Below, piece after piece: positions 1 through 7,625 of a DNA stretch of 64,000 nt. Within the stretch, counting starts at the first letter, position 1. Every line of letters begins with the position of its first letter. The position numbers and the translations under genes are program-made. The stretch covers positions 46,606-110,605 of the forward strand of contig NZ_BAFQ01000142.1 of assembly GCF_000308375.1 (NCBI RefSeq), read 5' to 3'. The notes under the pieces are model-generated. The model had not been told where the DNA came from, did no database searches, and saw nothing but the letters and a program-made list of their open reading frames with translations. The DNA comes from Nocardia aobensis NBRC 100429 (lineage in GTDB: Bacteria > Actinomycetota > Actinomycetes > Mycobacteriales > Mycobacteriaceae).

Positions 1-448
1 ATTCGGCCGGCGACACCTTGCCCGCCGCCGCGATCATCGGCTGCACGTATTCGGTACGCCAGCGCTGAGCGGCAGCCTCGACGGCGTCCAGATCGCCGAG
101 CAGCGTGGTGTGGCCGGCGGCCACCTCACGCAAGCGCCCCGCGGCGGCGGCCTCGTCGGTGACGCCCCGGTTGTAGGGCTGCAGGAACTGCTCGTCGGCC
201 GAGATGGCGTAGCCGCGCAGGCCGGTTTCCTGGTTGATCAGGGCGGCCTGGAGCCGATAGGCCTCGGTCGCGGCGGGCTGGGCGCGATCGAGCAGCCGGT
301 CTTCGATGGAGTCGGTGCGGGAGATCATCTGCGCGGCGGCGATCGCACCGGCGATCACCACCACGAGCATCAGGGCGAGGACCAGCTGAAACCACATCTG
401 TGCGGTGAGCCGGCCGACGATCCCCTCACGGTGTCGGACGTCGTTCAC
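1..448 (-). CDS. CHASE3-domain sensor histidine kinase, N-terminal part (cut by window edge)
   Basis: Partial gene running off the left edge; about 149 residues are visible. It starts with GTG at 448, which overlaps the TGA of the upstream receiver-phosphatase gene as GTGA, so the two are translationally coupled. The visible part has a cytoplasmic N-terminus, one transmembrane helix (about residues 17-40) and then an extracytoplasmic helical region with the signature INQETGLRGYAIS (about 71-83), typical of CHASE3 sensor domains. Kinase domains would lie outside the window. By family knowledge such proteins are membrane histidine kinases; its coupling to a receiver-PP2C protein suggests that it feeds a partner-switching or serine-phosphatase pathway. 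The ligand is unknown. Confidence 0.8.
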   Translation of the reverse strand, partial: MNDVRHREGIVGRLTAQMWFQLVLALMLVVVIAGAIAAAQMISRTDSIEDRLLDRAQPAATEAYRLQAALINQETGLRGYAISADEQFLQPYNRGVTDEAAAAGRLREVAAGHTTLLGDLDAVEAAAQRWRTEYVQPMIAAAGKVSPAE

Positions 449-1896
449 CGGACCCACTCACCCCCGTGCCAGCGCAGATAGACGATCGCCAGATCGTCGT
501 CGAGTCCTCCGGCCGGGGCGGCCGCGGATTCGACCTGACCCAGCAATTCATCGAGATAGCGTGCGGGCTGTTCGACCGACACGCCCTTAGCCATCGCCAG
601 CAGGCCGTCCTCACCGAGCCAGTTACCCGTGCCGGTGCGCACCTCGAACAGGCCGTCGGTGAACAGCACCAACCCGGTACCGGCGGGAACGGTCACCTCG
701 GTGACCGGCCAGTCCGCGCGCCCCGGCATGAAGCCCAGGGCCGGTCCGCCCGGCACCTCCAGCCATTCGGTACCGGTCGGCGAATGGACGAGCATGCCGG
801 GGTGACCGGCCCGGATCACCTCGACCGCGCCTCGACCCGGCGGGGCGTAGAGCGTAGTGAGCGTGGCGAACGTCTGCGGGCCGGTGCGCTCGGCGACCAG
901 CACCTCCTCCAGCAGTTGCAGCTGGCGAGGTCCGGTGATTCCGCTGAATACCAGTGTGCGCCAAGCCAATCGCAGGCCCACGCCGATCGCGGCCTCGTCC
1001 GGGCCATGGCCGGCCACATCGCCGATCAGCGCGTGCACCGTACCGTCGTCCTCCTGGACGACGTCGTAGAAATCGCCGCCGAGCAGCGAATGCGCGCGAC
1101 CGGGGCGATACCGCGAGACCACATCGACTATCGGCGCACCGCGCAACAGCGGCTTGGGGAGCAGCCCGCGTTCCAGGCGCGCGTTCTCCTGGGCGCGCAT
1201 GGTGCTCGCGCGCAGGGCCGCGGTGGTGCGCTCGGCCTGTTTGCGCTGGATCGCATACCGCACAGCCCGGCCGAACCACTCTGGCTCGACCCGGCCCTTC
1301 ACCAGATAGTCCTGCGCGCCGGCCGCCATCGCGGCCAGCCCGGTCTGTTCCTCGTCCAGACCGGTCATCACCACGACCGCGACCTGATCGGTGTATTCCC
1401 GCAACCGCGCGAGCGCGTCCAGGCCATGGGAATCGGGCAGATTCAGATCGAGCAGCACGCAGTCGGGCAGGCCCGCGGCCAGCCACGCGCCCGCTTCGGC
1501 GAGCGAGCGCACATGTTCCAGGCGCACGCCGGGCGCCCCGTCGGCGACGAGTTCCTCGACCAGCAGGGCATCACCCGGGTCGTCTTCGACCAGCAGGATC
1601 GTCTGCCCGAGCGGCGACCCGGTACCCAGCGGCGTGACGCCGTCGAGGGGTGGCCGCACGGTGGAGCCGCTGCTCTCGTCTCGAACGGATGCGGAATTCG
1701 GACCCTCGGACGAGTGGCCCGCGGAACGGCTGGATACATCGCGAAACCGCGGGGTCTGTTCCGTCACCGCGACCGTGTGGGGGCGCGGAGCGCCGTCGAT
1801 GCGACGAATGCGCACGGTGTCGGCCCGCAGCGCAACGGCTACATCGGACCGCGACGAGGGAACAGCAACCGTGCCTGGGACGGCACGCTTCGACAA
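445..1896 (-). CDS. Response-regulator receiver fused to SpoIIE/RsbU-type PP2C phosphatase
   Basis: 483 residues as read. Residues about 99-215 form a CheY-like receiver: acidic pair D105/D106 in LLVEDD, phospho-acceptor D150 in LLDLNLPD, and the conserved Lys in YLVKG. After a helical linker (about 215-250) comes a PP2C SpoIIE-type phosphatase with GGDFYD, DVAGHG and FTDGLFE metal-site motifs, ending in DDDLAIV. By family this is an RsbU-like phosphatase, switched by receiver phosphorylation, that dephosphorylates anti-sigma-factor antagonists. It overlaps the downstream CHASE3 sensor by 4 nt, so the sensor is the likely kinase. The first 95 residues are low-complexity and have no family counterpart, so the true start may lie closer to the receiver. 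Confidence 0.85.
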   Translation of the reverse strand: MSKRAVPGTVAVPSSRSDVAVALRADTVRIRRIDGAPRPHTVAVTEQTPRFRDVSSRSAGHSSEGPNSASVRDESSGSTVRPPLDGVTPLGTGSPLGQTILLVEDDPGDALLVEELVADGAPGVRLEHVRSLAEAGAWLAAGLPDCVLLDLNLPDSHGLDALARLREYTDQVAVVVMTGLDEEQTGLAAMAAGAQDYLVKGRVEPEWFGRAVRYAIQRKQAERTTAALRASTMRAQENARLERGLLPKPLLRGAPIVDVVSRYRPGRAHSLLGGDFYDVVQEDDGTVHALIGDVAGHGPDEAAIGVGLRLAWRTLVFSGITGPRQLQLLEEVLVAERTGPQTFATLTTLYAPPGRGAVEVIRAGHPGMLVHSPTGTEWLEVPGGPALGFMPGRADWPVTEVTVPAGTGLVLFTDGLFEVRTGTGNWLGEDGLLAMAKGVSVEQPARYLDELLGQVESAAAPAGGLDDDLAIVYLRWHGGEWVR

Positions 1897-2032
1897 TGCT
1901 GCCTCCGATCAAACGAAGTGGCGGCCCGAGCGCACGCCGACTTGCTCAGCGGCCCGTTTTTCGACCGTGAGGCTTGCCGATCCTATCGGACCCCGCCCGA
2001 ACACGCTGCGCGCACCGGGGGGCAGGCCACGA

Positions 2033-2326
2033 TCAGGACGTCGCGTCGGCACCGGCACGAGGCCGGAGAAGAGGCTGATGTACAACAGTTTTCGCGACGA
2101 GAGGCGCCGCCCCGCGCAGGGCGGCAGCGGTGCGCCGAACGCGCAATTTCGCCGTCCATACCGCGACCACCGCCGCATGCACCGCGATGACGATCAGTGA
2201 TACCGAGCCGATCACCATGAGCAACGCAACCACGACTGTCCCGGTCCTCTCGAGTTGGATGTCCTGTGTACCGACGACAAGATGCCCCGAAACCCTCATA
2301 TCAAACAGATAACGCGCGCGGGGCAC
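2033..2326 (-). CDS. Small single-pass membrane protein, unknown function
   Basis: About 97 residues with a GTG start at 2326. This start was chosen because GGGAGG sits at 2335-2340, a good Shine-Dalgarno distance. A longer ATG-less reading upstream to 2446 has no such site. The middle is one strong hydrophobic segment (VVVALLMVIGSVSLIVIAVH) followed by a basic cytoplasmic-type tail rich in Arg, which suggests an N-out/C-in single-pass protein. No family is recognised. It is divergent from the PAS-ANTAR gene with only about 58 bases between the starts, so the two may share a control region. It could be a spurious ORF, but the hydrophobic segment plus ribosome site argue for a real gene. Confidence 0.5.
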   Translation of the reverse strand: MPRARYLFDMRVSGHLVVGTQDIQLERTGTVVVALLMVIGSVSLIVIAVHAAVVAVWTAKLRVRRTAAALRGAAPLVAKTVVHQPLLRPRAGADATS

Positions 2327-2384
2327 GTCACATCCCTCCCGACCTGGTGTAACACTCGACCACAACACAGCGGATACTGTGAGG

Positions 2385-3068
2385 GTGAGTACGGAACAGT
2401 CGCCGCGCATCGCGCCGCTCGCCCCCTTGACGAGCGCGCTCGGCACACAGCCCTGCGATCATGTCGGCTGGTTCCGATTCTGGTTCGACGATCAACGCTG
2501 GGAATGGTCGGACGAAGCGGCGCAGATGTACGGATATCCGAGCGCCGACACCGAACCCACCACCGAACTGCTCATGTCGCACAAACACCCGGACGACCGG
2601 GAGGAACTGGCGGCCAGCATCGCGGTCTCGGTGAAAACCGGCGAGCCGATCTGCGGTCAGCACCGCATCGTCGACACCGGCGGCGACACCCACGAGATCA
2701 TCGTCGTCGGCGAACAGCTCACCGGCGACGACGGCACGGTGGTCGGGGCCAGCGGATATTTCGTCGACGTCACCGAGACCATCGCCGAGGAGCGCAACGA
2801 TGCCCTCTCGGAGGTGCTACCCGAGGTGATCGAGTCGCGCGCGGTGATCGAACAGGCCAAAGGTGCGCTGACGCTGGCCTACGGCATCAGCCCCGAACAG
2901 GCGTTCCGCGTGCTGAGCTGGCGTTCCCAGGAGACCAACACCAAGCTGCGGGATCTGGCCGCGCAGTTCGTGCACGAGTTCCGCCGGCTCAACGGCGAGA
3001 ACACCGCCCTGCGCAGTCGCGTCGACCACATCGTCCTGACCGCCCACCGCCTCATCCCGCACGACTGA
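2385..3068 (+). CDS. PAS-ANTAR domain RNA-binding antiterminator-type regulator
   Basis: 227 residues. Residues about 25-135 form a PAS fold (GWFRFWFDDQRWEWSDEA, the HPDDRE loop, then the GASGYFVDVTE end strand). Residues about 145-215 form an ANTAR domain with the typical helical run VIEQAKGALTLAYGIS and RSQETNTKLRDLA. ANTAR proteins of this type bind paired hexaloop hairpins in nascent RNA and prevent termination; the PAS domain would sense a ligand or redox state. No kinase is fused. GTG at 2385 was chosen over GTG at 2379: a TACTGT or GATACT -10-like hexamer lies at 2373-2380 and no Shine-Dalgarno is visible, so the message may be leaderless. The targets cannot be seen here. Confidence 0.85.
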   Translation: MSTEQSPRIAPLAPLTSALGTQPCDHVGWFRFWFDDQRWEWSDEAAQMYGYPSADTEPTTELLMSHKHPDDREELAASIAVSVKTGEPICGQHRIVDTGGDTHEIIVVGEQLTGDDGTVVGASGYFVDVTETIAEERNDALSEVLPEVIESRAVIEQAKGALTLAYGISPEQAFRVLSWRSQETNTKLRDLAAQFVHEFRRLNGENTALRSRVDHIVLTAHRLIPHD

Positions 3069-3092
3069 GCGCCGGTCGATCTCTCGGTGCGG

Positions 3093-4061
3093 TCAGGAGA
3101 CCGCGTCGGAGACGACGATCTCACGGGTCGGGCCGGTGCCGATGGCCGTCACGTGGGCGTCGATGCGCACTTCGGTACGGCCGCGAATGGCGCGATCGCA
3201 GCGCTCGGCCAGGTCATGGCGGTCACTGCCCGGTCCCTCGATCGGCAGCAGGACGAGTTCGGCGACGACACCCTTGGCGCGCAGGACGCGGCGGGCCGAG
3301 TCGAGGAAGGTATCGACGCCGACGAAGCCGGGGACCGTCGACGTCTCGCCGGTGTGGTCCAGATAGCGCAGCCGGATCGGCTGCACCGGCGTGGCGGTGT
3401 CGACCGCGGCCTGGAACAGGGCGGGGCGTAGCCGGCCGTGGGCCCGGCCACACCAGGTGGTGCCCTCGGGGAACATGGCGACCCGCTCCCCCGCCGCCAG
3501 CCGCGCCGACATCGCCGCGATCACCTCGGGCAACTGCCGCAACCGCTCCCGATCGATCGGGATCACGCGCATGAGCCGGGCCAGCTGCCCCAGCACCGGC
3601 CACGACACCAGATCACCGCGGGCCACGAAGCCCATCGGCGAGACCGCCGCCAACGCCAGCACGTCGGCCCATCCGACGTGCCCGGCCACTACCAGCAGAC
3701 CGCGTCCGGAATCCGCCGTAGCGCCACCGCGTTCGTCGACGATCCGCAATCCGATTCCGCAGCAACGCAATGCCGCCCGTGCATACCGCCGATGCAGCCC
3801 CGTCCGGCGGGCGGGCGGAGTCGCCACGTTGACCACGGGAAACGCCACCAGCAACCCCACCACGCCCAGCAGCCGCACCGCACTTCGCACCGCACCCGCG
3901 GTGTCCGGCGCCGCCACACAGCCGGCCCCACACGGACTCGCGGGCATCCACGCGTGGACCGCCGGCGCATCGGCCGCTGTCGCCGCGGCTCGTTCACTGG
4001 ATGTGGACGTGGCGGGTTCGAGAACAGCCGCGTCGCTTCGCAAATCCGTTGTCTCGGTCAT
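3093..4061 (-). CDS. 1-acylglycerol-3-phosphate acyltransferase-like enzyme (PlsC family)
   Basis: 322 residues. The PlsC acyltransferase core is clear: the H-x4-D motif is H128 to D133 (GHVGWAD) and the second block is FPEGTTW at about 197-203. A hydrophobic segment around 62-78 would anchor it to the membrane. The family transfers acyl chains from acyl-CoA or acyl-ACP to lysophospholipids or related acceptors. The first 50 residues are a low-complexity extension. Its ATG overlaps the TGA of the upstream GNAT gene as ATGA, so the pair is co-translated. The same pair (Rv3026c-Rv3027c, from memory) sits beside etfA in M. tuberculosis, which supports a shared lipid role. Exact acceptor unknown. 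Confidence 0.88.
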   Translation of the reverse strand: MTETTDLRSDAAVLEPATSTSSERAAATAADAPAVHAWMPASPCGAGCVAAPDTAGAVRSAVRLLGVVGLLVAFPVVNVATPPARRTGLHRRYARAALRCCGIGLRIVDERGGATADSGRGLLVVAGHVGWADVLALAAVSPMGFVARGDLVSWPVLGQLARLMRVIPIDRERLRQLPEVIAAMSARLAAGERVAMFPEGTTWCGRAHGRLRPALFQAAVDTATPVQPIRLRYLDHTGETSTVPGFVGVDTFLDSARRVLRAKGVVAELVLLPIEGPGSDRHDLAERCDRAIRGRTEVRIDAHVTAIGTGPTREIVVSDAVS

Positions 4062-4954
4062 CGTGTTCCTCCGCCGGTATCGCGGGCCCGCGCGGCATCG
4101 GCTTCCGATGCGCGGGCGTCTGTGCCTTCCGCCGCACGAGCGTCCATGGCTCCCGCGGCGCTCTGCAGCCGTTCCAGGTAGCGGGTGTTGATGGTTTCCA
4201 AGCCGAGGAGGGCGACGAAATCCGCGACGCCGAAATCCGGGTCATGGGCCGGTTCACCGCAGATCTCGGCGCCCAGGCGCAGATAACCGCGCAGCAGCGG
4301 GGGAAGTTTCGGCCGGGCCGGGGCGGCCAGTTCGTCGAGGCCGCGGCCGTCGACCACGACCGGGCGGTAGGGGCGCACGCGGCGAGCCGGATCGCCGGCG
4401 TGCTTGCTCAGCAACAGATCCCGGACCGCGGCCACGTTGGCCCCGGGCGGATCGGCGGGGGTGTCGCGCATCGGCACCGAGACGCAGCCCATCACCCAGT
4501 CGTAGCCGGTGAGCTGGATGTAGTGCAGGATTCCGGCCCACATCAGCGTCAGCACCGAGCCGTTGCGATGGTCCGGAACCACACAGGCGCGGCCCATTTC
4601 GACGATCCGGCGCCCCTCGGGATCCATGGCGCTCAGATCGAATTCGGTCGCCGTGTAGTAGCCGCCGGCCGCGCGCACCTTGTCCGGCGGCAGCATCCGA
4701 TAGCAGCCGACGAAGTCGCCGGATGCCTCGTCGCGGACCAGCAGATGGTCGCAGTGCTCGTCGAACCGGTCGGCGTCCAGGCCCTCGGCACTGAAGGGAA
4801 TGTCGAATCCGGGTTCGCCGGCGAACACCCGGTAGCGCAGCCGCTGCGCGGCGCGGCGATGGTCGAGATCGGAGGACACAACCAGGGAGTACTGTGGCGC
4901 CGCCACCCCTGGGCCTGTCGTGCGGGTCGGGTTCAGCACGGACGTTGGCGTCAT
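4058..4954 (-). CDS. GNAT-fold N-acyltransferase, OlsB / ornithine-acyl-ACP acyltransferase-like
   Basis: About 298 residues from ATG 4954 (MTPTSVLNPT). A GTG at 5041 would add 29 residues, and neither start has a clear ribosome site. The fold resembles the OlsB/hemolysin-type acetyltransferase family: AAQRLRYRVFAGEPGFD near the start, DHLLVRDEASGDFVGCYRML, EMGRACVVPDHRNG as the CoA/ACP-binding strand, and GYDWVMGCVSVP. Relatives acylate the amino group of ornithine in ornithine-lipid synthesis, and the next gene is a PlsC family enzyme, the usual second step of that route. Whether ornithine lipids are made is inference; the M. tuberculosis counterpart (Rv3027c) is uncharacterised as far as I know. 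The C-terminal 40 residues are Ala/Arg/Asp-rich and unstructured. Confidence 0.8.
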   Translation of the reverse strand: MTPTSVLNPTRTTGPGVAAPQYSLVVSSDLDHRRAAQRLRYRVFAGEPGFDIPFSAEGLDADRFDEHCDHLLVRDEASGDFVGCYRMLPPDKVRAAGGYYTATEFDLSAMDPEGRRIVEMGRACVVPDHRNGSVLTLMWAGILHYIQLTGYDWVMGCVSVPMRDTPADPPGANVAAVRDLLLSKHAGDPARRVRPYRPVVVDGRGLDELAAPARPKLPPLLRGYLRLGAEICGEPAHDPDFGVADFVALLGLETINTRYLERLQSAAGAMDARAAEGTDARASEADAARARDTGGGTR

Positions 4955-5091
4955 GGTGTCGATGAAGCCAGTCCGATTCGGCGAGGCGGCGACGTTCGAG
5001 TGTCGAGCGAATGCCAGTCCGGTGAACGAGATCCCCGTCACACCGAACGTTCACTGCGTCGTTCCCCCGAGTTGGCCCACGCGCGGCGAAA

Positions 5092-5119
5092 CCGCCGCGC
5101 CGGAGCACCGGCGCGGCGG
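5092..5119 (-). terminator. Rho-independent-type hairpin after the ABC permease gene
   Basis: Perfect 12-bp arms CCGCCGCGCCGG (5092-5103) and CCGGCGCGGCGG (5108-5119) with a 4-base loop, 20 bases beyond the permease stop. There is no U-tract, as is usual in high-GC actinobacteria. It separates the ABC operon from the GNAT/plsC pair downstream. Confidence 0.65.
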
Positions 5120-5138
5120 CAGTGAGCAGAGTAGCGGT

Positions 5139-5900
5139 TCAGGCGTTCTCGCGGGCGAAGCTGCGAGCGCCGACCACCATCAGCGCGACGGCGACCGCCA
5201 CCGTCAGGCCGGTACCGAGATAGACCTCGGTCACCCCGAAGTCACCGCGGAACAGCGCCCGCGCGGCCTCGACGGTGTGCTGGAACGGATTGATGTCGGC
5301 GACGATCCGCAGCCAGTGCGGCGCCAGACTCATCGGCAGCAGGATGCCCGACAGCAGCATCAGCGGCACCGAGACACTGTTCAGCACCGATGCCAGGGTG
5401 TCCTCCGAACGCGCCCACAGCGCCAGCGCATAGGACCCCGAGGCCAGCCCGGCCGCCATCACCGAGATCAGCAGCACCGAGGCGATCAGCCCGAAAACGT
5501 TGGGGCGCAAGGAGAATGCCCCCATCGCGACCGCGACCAGGACCAGCGCCTGCACGATCAGCACGACCATATCCTTGAGCACCCTGCCCACCAGCAGCGC
5601 GCCCCGATTGGCCGGGGTGACGCGCTGGCGTTCGATCACGCCGGCCCGCAGTTCCTGCACCATCGCGAACCCCGCGAACATGGACCCGAACAGCCCGACC
5701 TGAATCACCAGTGCCGGCGTCAGCACCTTCCAGGGGTCGGTATCGGCGCCCAGCGCGGGTGCGATCGCCTTCACCAGCGGACCGAACAGCACCAGGTACA
5801 GCACGGGCTGACTCAATCCGATGATCACCCACACCGGATTGCGCAGCTGGGTGCGCAGTTGCGACCAGAACACCAGTCCGGTCTCCCGCGGAAAGCTCAT
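5139..5900 (-). CDS. ABC-2 type transporter permease, daunorubicin-resistance (DrrB) type
   Basis: 253 residues from ATG 5900, which overlaps the ATPase stop as ATGA. Six hydrophobic segments are visible, starting with PVWVIIGLSQPVLYLVLFG. The family motif of DrrB/NodJ-like permeases is present in the loop LRAGVIERQRVTPANRGALLVGRVLKD, followed by SEDTLASVLNSVSVPLMLLSG and PHWLRIVADINPFQHTVEA. It would form the membrane pore of an exporter with the upstream ATPase. Substrate unknown: relatives export drugs, lipids or polyketides. It is the last gene of a padR-drrA-drrB unit closed by a hairpin at 5092-5119. Confidence 0.9.
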   Translation of the reverse strand: MSFPRETGLVFWSQLRTQLRNPVWVIIGLSQPVLYLVLFGPLVKAIAPALGADTDPWKVLTPALVIQVGLFGSMFAGFAMVQELRAGVIERQRVTPANRGALLVGRVLKDMVVLIVQALVLVAVAMGAFSLRPNVFGLIASVLLISVMAAGLASGSYALALWARSEDTLASVLNSVSVPLMLLSGILLPMSLAPHWLRIVADINPFQHTVEAARALFRGDFGVTEVYLGTGLTVAVAVALMVVGARSFARENA

Positions 5901-6886
5901 TTTTCCTCCCGCAGCGAACGCCCGGTGACGGTGAGGAACACGTCGTCGAGGCTCGGTCGTTTCACGGTCAGCGCACCGGGCACGATGCCGTGCTCGTCCA
6001 GTGCGCGCAGCAGCGGCACCACGGCGGCATCGCCGCGCGCCACCGTCAGATGCACCAGTCCGTCGGCACGCAGTTTCGAGCGCAACTCCAGCACCGAATC
6101 GGCGATCTCGATCGCGAGATCCGCTTGCGCGTCGGCGATGTCGAGGCTGATCACATCGCCGGAGATCCGCTGTTTCAGCTCGTCCGGCGTACCGGAGGCG
6201 ACGATGCCGCCGTGATCCATGACCAAGATCCGGTCGCACAGCGCGTCGGCTTCCTCCAGGTAGTGCGTGGTGAGCACGATCGTCGTGCCCTCGGACCGCA
6301 ACCGCCGCACGTGGTCCCAGAGGTTCGCGCGGCTCTGCGGGTCCAGTCCGGTGGTCGGCTCGTCCAGGTAGACCAGCCGCGGCCGATGCACCAGGCCGAG
6401 TGCGATATCGACCCGGCGGCGCTGCCCGCCGGACAGTTCGCGGCAGCGGCGACGGCCGAGTCCGTCGAGTTCCAGCGTCCGCAGCAGATGTTCGGCACTC
6501 GCCGCCGCCTCGGCCTTGCTCAGGCCGAAAAGCCTTGCCTGCAGGACCAATTGGTCGATCACCAGTTCTTCGTCGTTGGTCATGCCGCCCTGGGCGACGT
6601 ACCCGATGCGAGCGCGCACCTCGCGCGGGGCCCGGCGCAGATCGGCGTCGGCGATCTGCGCCTCGCCCGCGGTCGGCGCGAGCAGCGTCGCGATCATCCG
6701 CAGGGTGGTGGTCTTACCGGCGCCGTTGGGACCCAGTAACCCCACGATCTCGCCTTCGCGGACCTCGAAGTCCAAGCCGTTCACGGCCTGCACCGGTCCT
6801 GTTTTCGTCGTGAAGGTCCGTGCCAGCCCCCGCACTCGGATCGCCGAGGTGCGGGTGCGGTCACGAACGGTAACCATCGTTTCCAT
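5897..6886 (-). CDS. ABC transporter ATP-binding protein, daunorubicin-resistance (DrrA) type
   Basis: About 329 residues. Walker A is GPNGAGKTTT, the Q-loop is VAQGG, the signature is LSGGQRRRVDIALGL, Walker B is LVYLDEPTTGLDP and the H-loop is LTTHYLEEAD. The C-terminal 100 residues match the DrrA accessory domain and end in the typical PSLDDVFLTVTGRSL block. It powers the permease encoded next. I place the start at ATG 6886 rather than GTG 6895, because 6895 lies inside a good -10 box (TACCGT, 6894-6899); the A of ATG 6886 falls at or one to two bases from the predicted transcription start, so the message is probably leaderless. An operator-like palindrome covers the -35 region. Confidence 0.9.
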   Translation of the reverse strand: METMVTVRDRTRTSAIRVRGLARTFTTKTGPVQAVNGLDFEVREGEIVGLLGPNGAGKTTTLRMIATLLAPTAGEAQIADADLRRAPREVRARIGYVAQGGMTNDEELVIDQLVLQARLFGLSKAEAAASAEHLLRTLELDGLGRRRCRELSGGQRRRVDIALGLVHRPRLVYLDEPTTGLDPQSRANLWDHVRRLRSEGTTIVLTTHYLEEADALCDRILVMDHGGIVASGTPDELKQRISGDVISLDIADAQADLAIEIADSVLELRSKLRADGLVHLTVARGDAAVVPLLRALDEHGIVPGALTVKRPSLDDVFLTVTGRSLREEK

Positions 6887-6893
6887 ACCGCTC

Positions 6894-6933
6894 ACGGTAG
6901 GAAGGACGGCTCAAATAGTCAAGCTTTACTATT
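6894..6933 (-). promoter_or_regulatory. drrA-type promoter overlapped by a PadR-type palindromic operator
   Basis: On the minus strand there is a -35 TTGACT (6917-6922), a 17-base spacer and a -10 TACCGT (6894-6899), ending 8 bases before ATG 6886. A 20-bp near-perfect palindrome AATAGTCAAGCTTTACTATT (6914-6933) covers the -35 box. Its 6-bp arms AATAGT/ACTATT are separated by 8 bases, the arm spacing known for PadR-family operators. The padR gene ends exactly here (stop 6933-6935). Repression of the exporter by PadR is inferred. Confidence 0.75.
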
Positions 6934-7574
6934 CAGTCTTGATCAACTGCGGCTCCGACGTCGCCCTGCGGATGCTCGAAGAGGGTGTACGGTGCCGACG
7001 CCCAGACATCCAGCTCGCCGTTCTCGATGCGCTGCAAGGTTTTTCGCGACCACTCCAGGTCCGCGCGGGTATGGGCGGCGGCCAGCGCCACGGCGTCGGC
7101 CACGTGATACGGCTCGGTTTCGGTCGGATCGCCGCTGCCGGACAGGATCCGCTGCTCTTCCCGCTCGAAGTAGCCCAGATCGGCCTCGAACTTCAGGATG
7201 CGGCTGCGCAACGCCGCGATCACATCGCCGCGCGGCGCGAACGGGAACAACGCCACCGCGGCGTGATACGGATGTTTCGGCTGCTCGGCCGACCACAGAC
7301 CCTCCCGGATCAGATCGGCGAGCACCTTCTCCCCCTCCGACGTCAGCCGATACGAGGTCCGTTCCGGTCGCGCGCCGTCCTGGCCCACGCCCTCGACGGC
7401 GATGAGCCCGTCGCGCTGCAGGGTGTTCAGCGCACCGTAGACCGAGCCGGGTTTGACGTTGGCCCACTCGTCGGCATGCCAGGACAGCAGCTCACGCCGC
7501 ACGTCGTAACCGTGCACGGGTTGCAGCAGCCGCACCAGGGCCAGCACCAGCAGTCGAGTCGTCGGAACAGCCAT
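6933..7574 (-). CDS. PadR-family transcriptional regulator
   Basis: 213 residues. The N-terminal winged helix of the PadR family is evident: LLVLALVRLLQPVHGYDVRREL, then VKPGSVYGALNTLQRDGLIAVE and the wing RTSYRLTSEGEKVLADL. The C-terminal half is the helical dimerisation part (PadR-C type) with AAHTRADLEWSRKTLQRIE. PadR proteins are ligand-released repressors of exporters or detoxifying enzymes. The gene lies directly upstream of the ABC ATPase and permease on the same strand, and a palindrome between them overlaps the drrA promoter, so the exporter is the likely target. The inducer is unknown. Confidence 0.9.
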   Translation of the reverse strand: MAVPTTRLLVLALVRLLQPVHGYDVRRELLSWHADEWANVKPGSVYGALNTLQRDGLIAVEGVGQDGARPERTSYRLTSEGEKVLADLIREGLWSAEQPKHPYHAAVALFPFAPRGDVIAALRSRILKFEADLGYFEREEQRILSGSGDPTETEPYHVADAVALAAAHTRADLEWSRKTLQRIENGELDVWASAPYTLFEHPQGDVGAAVDQD

Positions 7575-7625
7575 ACCGAAAATTCTGCCCTCGCCCCCCG
7601 GCGGCTGCCGCCGCGACCCGGCCGA

